Notes: a model not told the origin generated them from the sequence alone. A DNA stretch of 64,000 nucleotides from an uncultured Dokdonia sp. (GCA_938002835.1 CALKZS010000010.1:38305-102304), one strand, 5' to 3'; shown: positions 9,385 to 18,911, counted from the first letter of the stretch. Numbers and translations are program-made.

Positions 9385-9618
9385 TTATTTATGCTTGGTA
9401 AATCCATTATAATTAGTATGTAGTGCTTTAATCTTACCTCCTATAGAACAAGGACATTCTGATGAATCTAATAAAAATTTTTGTTCTTTTATTTTATGTG
9501 AAGTATGTGGTTTCAACCAATTTGTTGGTGTTGGAACGCAAGACTTTTGAGTAATAGAACAAACACCAAAAGGTTTAATATTTAACGTGAGTTCGATATA
9601 ACACTTACTGTATATCAA
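9385..9618 (-). pseudogene. Truncated DUF4280 (PAAR-like) protein, 3' fragment
   Basis: From the NIK at about residue 13 the frame reads KPFGVC, SCVPTPTNW, FLLDSSECPCSIGGKI: the Cys/Pro/Trp pattern (FGxC, CxPxPxxW, SxCxCxxGGxI) of the DUF4280 PAAR-like domain, found in contractile injection system tips and effectors. The first 12 or so residues and the apparent ATG are encoded by the adjoining MITE-like element, so the authentic 5' part is missing. No continuation is found beyond the element, where gntK ends at once. Most likely a gene remnant; a 77-residue hybrid product could in principle still be made. Confidence 0.6.
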
Positions 9619-9787
9619 TTAGTTATAAAATAAATCAACTTACAAGCTTACTTTGATTATAAAAAATGAGTTTTAATTAACTAAAAATGTAAAAACCTGA
9701 CTTACATTTTAATAAACAACAAGTAACAAAGACATAAAACGCCTAATAATCAAACAATTATCTTGTTTTCTTATATCAAACTCACGT
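9585..9787. mobile_element. MITE-like element, copy A
   Basis: 203 bp bounded by terminal inverted repeats beginning ACGTGAGTTCGATATAA (left) and its complement with one mismatch (right end TTATATCAAACTCACGT). It has no coding capacity. A second, inverted copy (mostly identical by eye, with one ~8 bp length difference) lies at 18566-18760. The 7 bp on each side differ here (ATATTTA and TAAATAG), so no target duplication remains. It lies exactly at the truncation point of the DUF4280 fragment. Confidence 0.85.
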
Positions 9788-9795
9788 TAAATAGA

Positions 9796-10326
9796 CTACC
9801 TACTCATCTGTAAAATCTTGTCTACAATCTCTTTCTTATCTATAGTCGCATCAATATGTAATCCATAATGAGGAACTTCTAATGTGTCAAATTGTGATCG
9901 CAATAAGGAAGGATCAAAAAAATGATTTTTACGCGAGTCTAGTCTAGTTGCTATGGAATCAAAATCTGCTTTAAGGTAGATTATATATTTTTGCGCTTTC
10001 GCGAAAGCGGAATGATCATCATTTATAATCTCATTATTTTCTTTTATACCAAATAATCTAGACCTATACACTTCTTTTAGAGCAGAACAAGCAAGCACAG
10101 CTCCTTTTCCTTGTTGCCATTTTTGAATCTCTATGGCTAAAATATCAAGCCACGGCCATCTATCATCATCTTTTAGCGGAATTCCAGAAGCCATTTTTAC
10201 AATATTACTTGGCAAATGATAATCATCTGCATCATAAAAAGGAACATCAACTTTTTCTGCTAGATGCTTTCCTACAGTAGTTTTTCCACACCCGGAAACA
10301 CCCATTATCACATATACTGTACTCAT
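9796..10326 (-). CDS. gntK: Gluconokinase
   Basis: A P-loop kinase that phosphorylates gluconate to 6-phosphogluconate. The Walker A is VIMGVSGCGKTTVGKHLAE at residues 6-24, followed by FYDADDYHLPSN and GIPLKDDDRWPWL, the GntK signature, and VLACSALKEVYRSRL. 176 residues. Between RLFGI and YIIYLK lies an unusual insert that includes AFAKA, encoded by a GCTTTCGCGAAAGC palindrome. The start overlaps the stop of the DUF72 gene by one base. No gluconate permease or 6-phosphogluconate gene is adjacent. Confidence 0.94.
   Translation of the reverse strand: MSTVYVIMGVSGCGKTTVGKHLAEKVDVPFYDADDYHLPSNIVKMASGIPLKDDDRWPWLDILAIEIQKWQQGKGAVLACSALKEVYRSRLFGIKENNEIINDDHSAFAKAQKYIIYLKADFDSIATRLDSRKNHFFDPSLLRSQFDTLEVPHYGLHIDATIDKKEIVDKILQMSR
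9994..10009. repeat. GCTTTCGCGAAAGC palindrome, copy 3 (inside gntK)
   Basis: Perfect 16 bp palindrome within the coding region, read as Ala-Phe-Ala-Lys-Ala, in a segment that looks like an insertion relative to typical gluconokinases. Confidence 0.95.
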
Positions 10327-11228
10327 TAAAATAATGTATTTAAACCAGCATTTATTGATTGTGGAATCTTAAGATTAATACCCAAAGCTGCATTTAATCG
10401 TTCTATAAAATATGCAGAGAGTAATGTGCTTTCTTGCTCTATATTTTGGTGTACAAAAAAGTGAATCTTACGCAAACCAAGGCCTACCCAATGTTTTAAA
10501 CGTTCTACCCAAGCTTCTAATCTTGCATAATCACTAGGATGGTTTGCTCCAACATACCGTATAAAAGCTTCATTATTAGTAAGTCTCATATGCATTATAT
10601 CACGTCTTCCTGCTGTATCTACTAATACATTTGCCATATTATGCTCTTCTAATGTAGCATACAATCTTTCTGAAGCTTCTGGTGTATTAAACCAGTCTGT
10701 ATGTCTAAATTCTAATGCAATAGGTAAATGATCTGGCCAGTTATTTATAAAATTATCTACTCGGCTAAAATCTTTTGGCATAAAATTGTTATGCATCTGT
10801 AAAAACACGGTTCCTAGTTTTTCTTGAAGCATAGCAACGTGATCTACATACTCTGGAATAAAATCTTGAGCATCAATCAAGCGTTTTCTATGACTAATCA
10901 TATTTGTGATTTTAGGAAAAAACTTAAAATCATCTGGTGTTTTATGGTACCATTTTTCAAATTGTTCCTTTGGAAATAATCTATAAAAAGTAGCATTAAG
11001 CTCTATACTATTAAATTGTTTTGCATAATAGCTAAGTTCATCTTTTATACCTTTAGGATAAAATCCTTTTAACTCTGCTTTATTCCACTTTGCACAACCT
11101 ACATAGACTTGGAGTCTTGAGTTCTTTGTTTTTGTAAAAGTAGACTTCAAAACACGTTCAGTTTCAGGATGATCTGGAGGTAATGTAAAATCTATATGTT
11201 CAGGATGTTCTACCGAGCCAAATTTCAT
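10326..11228 (-). CDS. DUF72 domain protein
   Basis: A TIM-barrel-like DUF72 (YecE) protein. The hallmark VYVGCAKWNKAELKGFYPKG is followed by FNSIELNATFYRLFPKEQ, FKFFPKITNMISH, LGTVFLQMHNNF, ALEFRHTDWF and LVDTAGRRD; these are the conserved DUF72 blocks. Biochemical function is not known. About 300 residues from the ATG at 11228; the longer frame would start at a TTG and adds an unrelated hydrophobic stretch. It is translationally coupled to gntK (one-base overlap). Confidence 0.9.
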   Translation of the reverse strand: MKFGSVEHPEHIDFTLPPDHPETERVLKSTFTKTKNSRLQVYVGCAKWNKAELKGFYPKGIKDELSYYAKQFNSIELNATFYRLFPKEQFEKWYHKTPDDFKFFPKITNMISHRKRLIDAQDFIPEYVDHVAMLQEKLGTVFLQMHNNFMPKDFSRVDNFINNWPDHLPIALEFRHTDWFNTPEASERLYATLEEHNMANVLVDTAGRRDIMHMRLTNNEAFIRYVGANHPSDYARLEAWVERLKHWVGLGLRKIHFFVHQNIEQESTLLSAYFIERLNAALGINLKIPQSINAGLNTLF

Positions 11229-11380
11229 AAAATGCTTTAGGTATATAATTGAACTTCTAAAAATAGTATAAATAACAATATTCAAATTGTTAAAAAAGAA
11301 GGAAATATTATTTTTTATTGTAACAAAAAAACAACTAGTTAGTCTTACGTATAACCATAAAACAATAACAAATACTTAGT

Positions 11381-12115
11381 ATGAAAACAATTAAATTATT
11401 TGCACTTGCGATAATCTTCTCATTTGCAGTAACAACACAAGCACAAACAGCAGAAGAAATCGTAGCAAACTACTTTGAAAACACAGGTGGTGAAGAAGCT
11501 TGGAATAAGCTAGAAAGTCTTCAAATGAATGCTGTCGTAAATCAAGGCTTTGATATACCTGTAACTATCATACAAACGAAAGATGGACGTCAAGCAATCA
11601 AAATTAATCTTCAAGGTCAAGAAATTACTCAATTAGCCTTTGATGGAGAAGTTGCTTGGGTTACAAATTTTCAAACACAAAAAGCAGAAAAAATGGATTC
11701 TGAAACAATTGAAACTTTTAAAAAACTAGCAGGCAAAGCTTTTCCAAGTCCATTTTTAAATTATAAAGAAAAAGGACATACAATTGCTCTATTAGGTGAA
11801 GAGATTATTGATGGTACTAATACTTTTAAAGTAGAAATCACTATGGATCCTATAATAGTAGATGGTAAAGAAGTAGAAAACAAAAGTGTATATTACTTTG
11901 AAGATGAAAATTTTGTTCCAATACAAACAGCTTCTGAAGTAACCCAAGGTCCTACAAAAGGACAAACAGCTAAAGAATCTTTTAGTGATTACACAGAGGT
12001 AGATGGATTATATTTTCCGTTTGCAATAACTTTTGGCGGACAGCCTGTTGATATTAAATCAATAGAAGTTAATCCTGAAATAGATGATAGCGTTTTTAAA
12101 ATGCCTACTCAATAA
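11381..12115 (+). CDS. LolA-like outer membrane lipoprotein-sorting family protein
   Basis: 244 residues with a clear Sec signal (cleavage after TTQAQ). The mature part begins TAEEIVANYFENTGGEEAWNKLESLQM and runs through beta-strands typical of LolA/LolB-like half-barrels (TIIQTKDGRQAIKINLQG, LAFDGEVAWVTNF, NKSVYYFEDENFVPIQT, DYTEVDGLYFPFAITFGG). Such COG2834-like proteins often occur in Bacteroidota without a classical Lol partner. The ligand is unknown. It is a single gene followed by its own terminator. Confidence 0.75.
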   Translation: MKTIKLFALAIIFSFAVTTQAQTAEEIVANYFENTGGEEAWNKLESLQMNAVVNQGFDIPVTIIQTKDGRQAIKINLQGQEITQLAFDGEVAWVTNFQTQKAEKMDSETIETFKKLAGKAFPSPFLNYKEKGHTIALLGEEIIDGTNTFKVEITMDPIIVDGKEVENKSVYYFEDENFVPIQTASEVTQGPTKGQTAKESFSDYTEVDGLYFPFAITFGGQPVDIKSIEVNPEIDDSVFKMPTQ

Positions 12116-12126
12116 AATAGTATTTC

Positions 12127-12161
12127 AAAAAAAATCCTCAATCTTATTTGAGGATTTTTTT
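12127..12161 (+). terminator. Terminator after the LolA-like gene
   Basis: AAATCCTCAA ... TTGAGGATTT hairpin followed by a T-run, 10 nt after the stop codon; A-rich on the other side too. Confidence 0.85.
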
Positions 12162-12198
12162 ATTTAAAAATTGCCTTCAATATATACTGTAGCTATTG

Positions 12199-12214
12199 CG
12201 CTTTCGCGAAAGCG
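12199..12214. repeat. GCTTTCGCGAAAGC palindrome, copy 4
   Basis: Perfect 16 bp palindrome, intergenic, about 120 bp upstream of the Sortilin-like gene. Confidence 0.95.
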
Positions 12215-12331
12215 TATTCAAAACTATATTATTACTAGTCCTTAGTAGATATTAGACCTTTGCATTTGTAAAACAGGATCGAAATAAAAATGAGATTTCC
12301 GCCTACGCGGAAATGAAAAATTAACCAAACA

Positions 12332-15300
12332 ATGAAAACAAAACAACTTCTTCTTGGCTTGTGTCTAGCTACGCTAGCTATACCACTTCAAGCACAAGAA
12401 ATTACACTCAAAGGAAAAGAACTTTTTGGGGATATTACTGCAAGACAAATAGGTCCTGCATTAATGTCTGGACGTATTATAGATATGGAAACCCATCCTA
12501 AAAATGCACAGGTGATCTATACAGGAACAGCTGGTGGTGGTGTTTGGAAATCTCAAGATGGTGGAGCAAGTTATACTCCTATTTTTGACGATCATATACA
12601 GTCTATAGGTCAAGTTGCTATAGACCCTACAGATCCAGACCAAACGGTTTGGGTAGGAACTGGAGAAATCTGGACACGTAACTCTGTCTCTGTAGGAGAT
12701 GGATTATATCGCACTAAAGACAGTGGTGCAAACTGGGAATATATTAAAGGGTTTGAAAACAGTGAGCGCATCTCTGGCATAGAAATACACCCTAAAGATG
12801 GTAATACTGTCTATGTAGGTGTTTTAGGATCTTTATGGAACGATAGTAAAGACAGAGGGGTTTATAAAACAATAGATGGTGGTAAGACGTGGGAAAAGAT
12901 ATTATATGTAAATGAAAAAACTGGTGTTGCAGATCTTGTGATGGATCCTACAAATCCTAATATATTATATGCTTCTATGTGGGAACATAGACGTACTGCT
13001 TGGGATTTTAATTCTGGAGGTATCAATTCTGGACTTCACAAATCTACAGATGGTGGTAAAACTTGGCAAAAAATACATAATGGTTTTCCTGAAGGACAAC
13101 TGGGTCGTATAGGTGTTGCTGTATCGCCATCTAATCCTAAAATTGTATATGCTGTCATAGAATCTGAAAAAGATGAAGATAAAGGCCTATATCGATCTGA
13201 AGATGGTGGCGCTAGCTGGAAACATACTAATGGTGACTTTTCACTTACAGTTCGTCCGTTTTATTTTTCTAGAATTGTAGTAGATCCTAAAAATCCAGAT
13301 GTGGTTGTAAAAGGAGGTTTAAGTGGTTCTATCTCTCGAGATGGAGGGAATACGTTTAAAACTCTTGGAAATATGCATTCAGACATACACGATATTGTTT
13401 TTGACATTAATAACTCTGATGTAATGCACGTGGGTACAGATGGTGGTGTGTATCGATCTTGGAATGGAGGAACAACTATGGAAATAGTATCTAACTTGCC
13501 TTTATCACAATTTTATCAAATAAGCGTAGATAATGCAGAGCCTTATCGTATTTATGGTGGTTTACAAGATAATGGTTCTTGGTATGGGCCTTCTTCATCT
13601 CCAGGTGGTATAGAAGCTCGTGATTGGGTACGTGTAGGTGTGGGCGATGGTTTTAGAGTATTACCTCATCCTACAAAAGAGATTTTATATTCTGAAATGC
13701 AAGGTGCAGATAATGTATGGCGTTATGATATGGAACGCAACTATACTAAAAATGTAAAACCTCTTCCTGCAAAAGGAAGTGCAGACTTACGTTTTAACTG
13801 GAATCCTCCTATGGCAACTAGTGCACATCAACCAGATCGTTTTTATATGGGAAGTCAGTTTTTGCACGTAAGTGAAGATATGGGAGATACTTGGAAAGTA
13901 ATCTCTCCAGATCTTACTACAAATGATCCTTCTAAACAGAAGAAAAATTCTGGAGGTCTCTCTGCTGATAATTCTGGAGCAGAAACACACACTACAATTT
14001 TTACCATTGCTGAATCTCCTGTAGATCAAAAAGTAATTTGGGTAGGAACTGATGATGGCAATGTTCAGGTAACTAAAAATGGTGGTAAAAATTGGGAAAA
14101 TGTAGTTAAAAACATCTCAGGTCTTCCTACAAATACGTGGGTGTATCATATAGAGGCTTCTGTACACGGTGCAGGAATAGCCTATGCTGTTTTTGAAGGA
14201 CACGCTCGCGGTGATATGAAACCATATGTTTATAAAACAACAGATTATGGTAAAACTTGGAAAAGTATTGTGACAGATGATATTCCTATTTTTGCTCGTA
14301 ACCTTCAAGAAGATTATGAGAATGAAGACCTTTTATTCTTAGGTACAGAGAAAGGATTATACATCACTGTAGATGGTGGTAAAAAATGGTCTCATTTTAC
14401 AAATAACTTCCCTCCTACAGCGATTCACTTTTTAGATTTACAAAAGAAAACTAATGATCTCGTTGCTGGTACTCACGGTAGAGGTGTTATTATTATAGAT
14501 GATATAAGTATACTTCGTCAAATTAAACCAGAAATCATAGATAAAAACGTACACTTCTTTCCTACAAAAACAGGAATAATGGTAGAAGAAGGTGGTTTTG
14601 GTGGTAATGCAACCGAGCTAGAATTTGTAGGTCCTAACCCTGGTACTTCCTTAAAAATAAAATACTATTTAAAGAAGCGACATACTTTTGGAAAAATGAC
14701 GCTCACTATAGAAGATCTAGAAGGTAATGAGGTTGCAACACTATCTCCTGGAAAATCTAAAGGAATCAATATTGTGTCGTGGAATTATACTACTAAAGCT
14801 CCTAAACTAGCGGCAGCAAAAACATTTGCTTTTGGCGGGTTTACTTCTCTACGTGCAAAAGCAGGAACTTATAAAGCTATTCTAAAAAAAGGGAAAGAGC
14901 GTTATGAAACTACCTTTGAGATCAAAAATGATCCTAAATCTTTTATTACAGATGCTGAAAGAGCAGAGCAATTTACTATTAGTAATCAACTTTTTGATAT
15001 ACAAGAAGATCTTGCGTATATGGTATACCAAATTAATTTAATGACTACAAAAGCAACAGATGCTATTAAAAAAGATACAAAGGCGACTAAAACAGCTCAA
15101 CCGCTTATAGACGAACTCAATACTTTAAAAAATACATTAGTAGTCACTACAGGCGATAATTATGTAGGAACAGCTCCTCCTCAATTAAGAGAAAAACTAA
15201 GTACATTGTATAGTGATGTAGCAGTGAATTTTGAAGCTCCTAGTGCTGCTCAAAAAGACAACATAAAATTACTATCTGATCGTTTTAAAACCGCTCAAAC

Positions 15301-15418
15301 AGATTTTGAAAAAATAAAAGCAAAGCAGTTTTCTAAGTTTTCAAAATATCTTGAAAAAGCAGGAGAGCAAACTATAGAGTTTAAATCAAAAGAAGCGTTT
15401 ATAGACTTAAAAGAATAA
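12332..15418 (+). CDS. Secreted Sortilin/VPS10-like Asp-box propeller protein
   Basis: 1028 residues with a Sec signal (cleavage after PLQAQ). Residues about 40-740 contain repeated Asp-box/BNR motifs, for example YRTKDSGANW, YKTIDGGKTW, HKSTDGGKTW, YRSEDGGASW, VTKNGGKNW, YKTTDYGKTW and ITVDGGKKW, with VWVGTGE and VGTDGG turns: a multi-bladed (probably 10-bladed) VPS10/Sortilin-like propeller. The C-terminal third has a beta-domain and an alpha-helical tail ending in FKSKEAFIDLKE. Such proteins are often labelled glycosyl hydrolase in Bacteroidota, but no catalytic assignment is justified here. Probably periplasmic or surface-exposed. Confidence 0.85.
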   Translation: MKTKQLLLGLCLATLAIPLQAQEITLKGKELFGDITARQIGPALMSGRIIDMETHPKNAQVIYTGTAGGGVWKSQDGGASYTPIFDDHIQSIGQVAIDPTDPDQTVWVGTGEIWTRNSVSVGDGLYRTKDSGANWEYIKGFENSERISGIEIHPKDGNTVYVGVLGSLWNDSKDRGVYKTIDGGKTWEKILYVNEKTGVADLVMDPTNPNILYASMWEHRRTAWDFNSGGINSGLHKSTDGGKTWQKIHNGFPEGQLGRIGVAVSPSNPKIVYAVIESEKDEDKGLYRSEDGGASWKHTNGDFSLTVRPFYFSRIVVDPKNPDVVVKGGLSGSISRDGGNTFKTLGNMHSDIHDIVFDINNSDVMHVGTDGGVYRSWNGGTTMEIVSNLPLSQFYQISVDNAEPYRIYGGLQDNGSWYGPSSSPGGIEARDWVRVGVGDGFRVLPHPTKEILYSEMQGADNVWRYDMERNYTKNVKPLPAKGSADLRFNWNPPMATSAHQPDRFYMGSQFLHVSEDMGDTWKVISPDLTTNDPSKQKKNSGGLSADNSGAETHTTIFTIAESPVDQKVIWVGTDDGNVQVTKNGGKNWENVVKNISGLPTNTWVYHIEASVHGAGIAYAVFEGHARGDMKPYVYKTTDYGKTWKSIVTDDIPIFARNLQEDYENEDLLFLGTEKGLYITVDGGKKWSHFTNNFPPTAIHFLDLQKKTNDLVAGTHGRGVIIIDDISILRQIKPEIIDKNVHFFPTKTGIMVEEGGFGGNATELEFVGPNPGTSLKIKYYLKKRHTFGKMTLTIEDLEGNEVATLSPGKSKGINIVSWNYTTKAPKLAAAKTFAFGGFTSLRAKAGTYKAILKKGKERYETTFEIKNDPKSFITDAERAEQFTISNQLFDIQEDLAYMVYQINLMTTKATDAIKKDTKATKTAQPLIDELNTLKNTLVVTTGDNYVGTAPPQLREKLSTLYSDVAVNFEAPSAAQKDNIKLLSDRFKTAQTDFEKIKAKQFSKFSKYLEKAGEQTIEFKSKEAFIDLKE

Positions 15419-15438
15419 CATTACAAAACATCTAGAAT

Positions 15439-15478
15439 TAAAAAGCCAACTCATTATTTAATTTGAGTTGGCTTTATT
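15439..15478. terminator. Bidirectional terminator
   Basis: AAAGCCAACTCA ... TGAGTTGGCTTT stem between two convergent genes (Sortilin-like and metalloprotease), with A- and T-runs on the two sides. Confidence 0.85.
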
Positions 15479-15496
15479 ATTTAATCTATATATAAT

Positions 15497-17992
15497 TTAC
15501 TTAGGATCTAACAATTGGTCAATACGAGCAATTGCATCTTCATAGTGATACTTTGTCACTGTATTAACACTTGTATTTCTAGCAGATCGTAAACGAGTAC
15601 GCAATGTTTTTAATTCTCCTCTTACTAGAGGTCTTATATCAGACGTTTCAACATTATAATATAGTGTTCCTTCAAAACCAGGTCTTCCAGGTCTACGCGT
15701 AGGTCCCTCATCTGTCATAAGATATTCCATACGGTCAAGGTATGTACGTTGTAAATTACGACGGTAAATATCTACAGAACTTCCTCTTTGGGTTTCAGAC
15801 CAAATACCTTTGCGCACATCAGATAGCATTTCTAACGCACTGTAATATTCTGTCTGTGTTGTCTCTGCATCTATTAATCTCCCTATTCTATCAAAAGCCA
15901 ATAGTCGATCAAGATATCTAGCTTGCACACGACGTACATCTTCAAAATAACCAGCGTGATCTATATTTTGAACAATTGTAGGATCAACAAGCCATTCTGG
16001 AGTTTCAAAAAGATTATTATGTAACCATTGCATAGATTCTTTTTGAGAAGCTTTATCTAAATGTTCATAGACAACGCCACCTTGAGATGGGTTTTTAATA
16101 TTTTCAAAAACACCACCCACATTCGTCACTACGTGACCAACATATCTACTATAGACACCTATTAATTCTCCATACAACTCTTCCAGATCTTGATAGTTAT
16201 TAGTCTGATCGGAGGTCCAATTAGGAAGATTCTTTGCTACATATCGCAAATTCTTAATTCCATAAGAACTTGCTTTTATAGGATCGTTTCCTATTGCCTC
16301 CGTTTGAGATTGCGGATCAAAACGACTAGACTGACGTCCAAACTTAAAACGCACATCACCTGCCTTTTCTTCTATCCATTGATTAAGGGTTCTTTGCTCT
16401 TCAAAAGCATTTGAGGCTTCTGGAATCCAACGATAGCCCCAGTTTGTAGCATAATGATCATAAGGTCCCATTTGTCTCACAAACCTAATGTTTGTATCTC
16501 CTGGTTGCGCTATGTAATTATATCTGGCGTAATCCATAAGGCTTGCTGCAATACCATTTTCTTGTGTAAAAACACCATTTCTATAAGACTCTACATCGTA
16601 TGCATAACTTGCTGCCATATTATGAGGAAAACCAAGTGCGTGACCAACTTCGTGAGCAATAACCATACGCATCATTTCTCCTATCTCTTCAGGAGATGTA
16701 TTTAATGTACGAGCACTAGGGTTTGCTGCTCCAGTTTCTAATAAATATCTATTTCTATAACTACGCAAGTGATTGTGATACCAGATAATATCACTTTCTA
16801 TAATCTCTCCACTTCTAGGATCAGACACACTAGGCCCAACAGCATTACGTGTCGTACTTGCTACATAACGCACTACAGAATATCTAATATCTTCAGGACT
16901 AAATTCTGGATCTTCTTTAGGAGTAGGAGCATCTTTTGCAATGATTGCATTTTTAAAACCTGCAGTTTCAAAAGGTTTTTGCCAGTCTTCTATTCCTTGT
17001 TTTATATACTCTTTAAGGTTTTCAGGAGTACCAGGGTCTAAATAATATACAATAGGCTTTACAGGCTCTACTAATTCACCTCTCTTATAGGCTTCTGGAT
17101 CTTTAGGTTCTAATCTCCAGCGACGTATATATGTTTTTTGATCTGCCTTAAGTGCATCACTACCATAATCATATTGACTAACCGTAAAAAAACCAACTCT
17201 TGGATCATATAGTCGAGGTTGCATAGGTTGTTCAGGAAGTAAGATCATAGACTGATTTACTTGCATACTTATACTTTGTGCATTTCGATTTGATGGTGGT
17301 TCAGAGGCATCAAAAGTAAAATCTTGTTTTACTTCTACATTCTCAGGAAAAGACTTAACACTATTTATAAAGCTTCGAGAAGCATCTAGTTTTTTAACTT
17401 TATACTGTCTACGTAATCTAGCATTAAGACCACTAATTCCTTTTACATCTGTCGCAAATAATTTTGTGACATTTACTACAGCAGCAAGAGAATCTTTACT
17501 AAAAGCTTTTATATCAAATGCATATAAAGTAGGAGCATAATTATTAACCTTAACAGAATTACTTATTGCTTTTGTACTATCTGCAACATTATTATAGGAT
17601 TTTATTTTAAGTAATATTTTATCTTGATAGCGTGTCCATTGCACTAATTGCTCATTAGTCTTAGATCCTGCATTCACAAAACCTCCACCTAAACCAGCTG
17701 GGATTTGAGCAATACGTGTGACCCATAACATATCTTTATCTAATAACGAAAAAGGTATTTCGTAAAAGAAATCTTTACTTACCTTGTGAACAGTAAACAA
17801 ACCTGAATCTGTAATTGCATCTTTGGTGATTACTTTTGCATATGGCTGTATTGCTCCCTTAACAGGTTTCTTTTCTTTAGAAGTTGTAGTAGTCTCTTTT
17901 TTGGCTTTAGATTTTTTCTTTTTGCTTTGCGCAATAGCCAGATTAGGTGTAAAAAAAAGTGCTACTAAGCACAAAGTGAGAAGTCGTTTCAT
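15497..17992 (-). CDS. Secreted zinc metalloprotease (DUF5117/DUF4953 type), paralog 1
   Basis: 831 residues; signal peptide (cleavage near LAIAQ), then a Lys-rich linker (SKKKKSKAKKE). The zinc site is VIAHEVGHALGFPHNMAAS near residue 450, HExxHxxGxxH as in metzincin-like peptidases. Upstream blocks PRVGFFTVSQYDYG, RWRLEPKDPEAYKRG, EYIKQGIEDWQKPFETAGF and ARYNYIAQPGD are shared with the paralog at 24623-27238. Likely acts outside the cytoplasm on proteins or peptides; the substrate is unknown. It is convergent with the Sortilin-like gene. Confidence 0.9.
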   Translation of the reverse strand: MKRLLTLCLVALFFTPNLAIAQSKKKKSKAKKETTTTSKEKKPVKGAIQPYAKVITKDAITDSGLFTVHKVSKDFFYEIPFSLLDKDMLWVTRIAQIPAGLGGGFVNAGSKTNEQLVQWTRYQDKILLKIKSYNNVADSTKAISNSVKVNNYAPTLYAFDIKAFSKDSLAAVVNVTKLFATDVKGISGLNARLRRQYKVKKLDASRSFINSVKSFPENVEVKQDFTFDASEPPSNRNAQSISMQVNQSMILLPEQPMQPRLYDPRVGFFTVSQYDYGSDALKADQKTYIRRWRLEPKDPEAYKRGELVEPVKPIVYYLDPGTPENLKEYIKQGIEDWQKPFETAGFKNAIIAKDAPTPKEDPEFSPEDIRYSVVRYVASTTRNAVGPSVSDPRSGEIIESDIIWYHNHLRSYRNRYLLETGAANPSARTLNTSPEEIGEMMRMVIAHEVGHALGFPHNMAASYAYDVESYRNGVFTQENGIAASLMDYARYNYIAQPGDTNIRFVRQMGPYDHYATNWGYRWIPEASNAFEEQRTLNQWIEEKAGDVRFKFGRQSSRFDPQSQTEAIGNDPIKASSYGIKNLRYVAKNLPNWTSDQTNNYQDLEELYGELIGVYSRYVGHVVTNVGGVFENIKNPSQGGVVYEHLDKASQKESMQWLHNNLFETPEWLVDPTIVQNIDHAGYFEDVRRVQARYLDRLLAFDRIGRLIDAETTQTEYYSALEMLSDVRKGIWSETQRGSSVDIYRRNLQRTYLDRMEYLMTDEGPTRRPGRPGFEGTLYYNVETSDIRPLVRGELKTLRTRLRSARNTSVNTVTKYHYEDAIARIDQLLDPK

Positions 17993-18077
17993 AAGTACTA
18001 ATTATCAATCTGCCGAAATTAATAATTGCCTTATTGAGCCTCACACAATTTAGATAAAATTAACAATGAAACTACAT

Positions 18078-18470
18078 TTATGCATCTCCTAATCGATCTT
18101 TAACATACTCTACCTTCGTTTTTCCGTGTGGTTGGGGTTTTCCTTCTTCATCAAGAGCAACCATAACAATACGATCTACAGTGATGATAGATTCACGTGT
18201 CATTTTGTTTCTCACTTCGCATTTTAGAGTTAAAGATGCAGTTCCCCATTTTACAACTTCAATACCTATCTCTACAATATCTCCTTTTTTTGCACTTGAA
18301 CGAAAATCTATCTCACTCATATATTTTGTTACCGTACGAGGATTTTCTAGCTGAATAATTGCATATAATGCAGCTTCTTCATCAATCCACTCTAGTAATC
18401 TACCGCCAAAAAGTGTCCCATTAGGGTTTAAATCTTCAGGTTTTATCCATTTTCTGGTATGAAAGTTCAT
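18078..18470 (-). CDS. Acyl-CoA thioesterase (hotdog fold)
   Basis: 130 residues. LNPNGTLFGGRLLEWIDEEAA carries the hotdog-helix active site (NxxGxxFGGxxLxxxDE) of the YciA/acyl-CoA hydrolase family, followed by MSEIDFRSSAKKGDIVEIGIE and TLKCEVRNKMT strands. It hydrolyses acyl-CoA in the cytoplasm; chain-length preference cannot be read. A single gene, with a palindrome copy 41 bp upstream and MITE copy B beyond it. Confidence 0.92.
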   Translation of the reverse strand: MNFHTRKWIKPEDLNPNGTLFGGRLLEWIDEEAALYAIIQLENPRTVTKYMSEIDFRSSAKKGDIVEIGIEVVKWGTASLTLKCEVRNKMTRESIITVDRIVMVALDEEGKPQPHGKTKVEYVKDRLGDA

Positions 18471-18510
18471 AGAGTTGTTTTATGTGAAATTAAGAATTAA
18501 AAAGAAATAT

Positions 18511-18524
18511 GCTTTCGCGAAAGC
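18511..18524. repeat. GCTTTCGCGAAAGC palindrome, copy 5
   Basis: 14 bp core; the symmetry extends through AAATAT/ATATTT arms to 26 bp (18505-18530). It lies just upstream of the thioesterase gene. Confidence 0.95.
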
Positions 18525-18565
18525 ATATTTTAAAGAGATCTCCCAATGAGACATTTATAAAGTTA

Positions 18566-18760
18566 ACGTGAGTTCGATATAAGAAAATTATTTGATTATT
18601 AAGTGTTTTATGTCTTTGTTACTTGTTATTTATTGAAATGTAAGTCAGATTTTTACGTTTTTAGTTAATTAAAACTCATTTTTTATAATCAAAGTAAGCT
18701 TGTAAGTTGATTTATTTTGCAACTAATTGATATACAGTAAGTGTTATATCGAACTCACGT
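18566..18760. mobile_element. MITE-like element, copy B
   Basis: 195 bp, inverted relative to copy A and very similar along its whole length. Its 17 bp terminal repeats (ACGTGAGTTCGATATAA) are perfect. It is flanked by an exact 7 bp direct repeat AAAGTTA (18559-18565 and 18761-18767), a probable target-site duplication. No reading frame. It lies between the thioesterase and HAD genes. Confidence 0.9.
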
Positions 18761-18911
18761 AAAGTTAGGTAAAATTAAACTTCTGAAAAGAGTTTTTTGA
18801 CTAGTCATCATAATTTTTTGACATATATTACTCTATAACAGATGAGATAACGATTGCAAAAAATAATAGTGCAATGAGAAGTAATCAATATGAATTCCTG
18901 TCAATTTATAT

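Noticed and set aside
12332..15418. Glycoside hydrolase assignment for the Asp-box protein
   Set aside because: Asp-boxes only show a propeller; no sialidase or xyloglucanase catalytic residues were identified.
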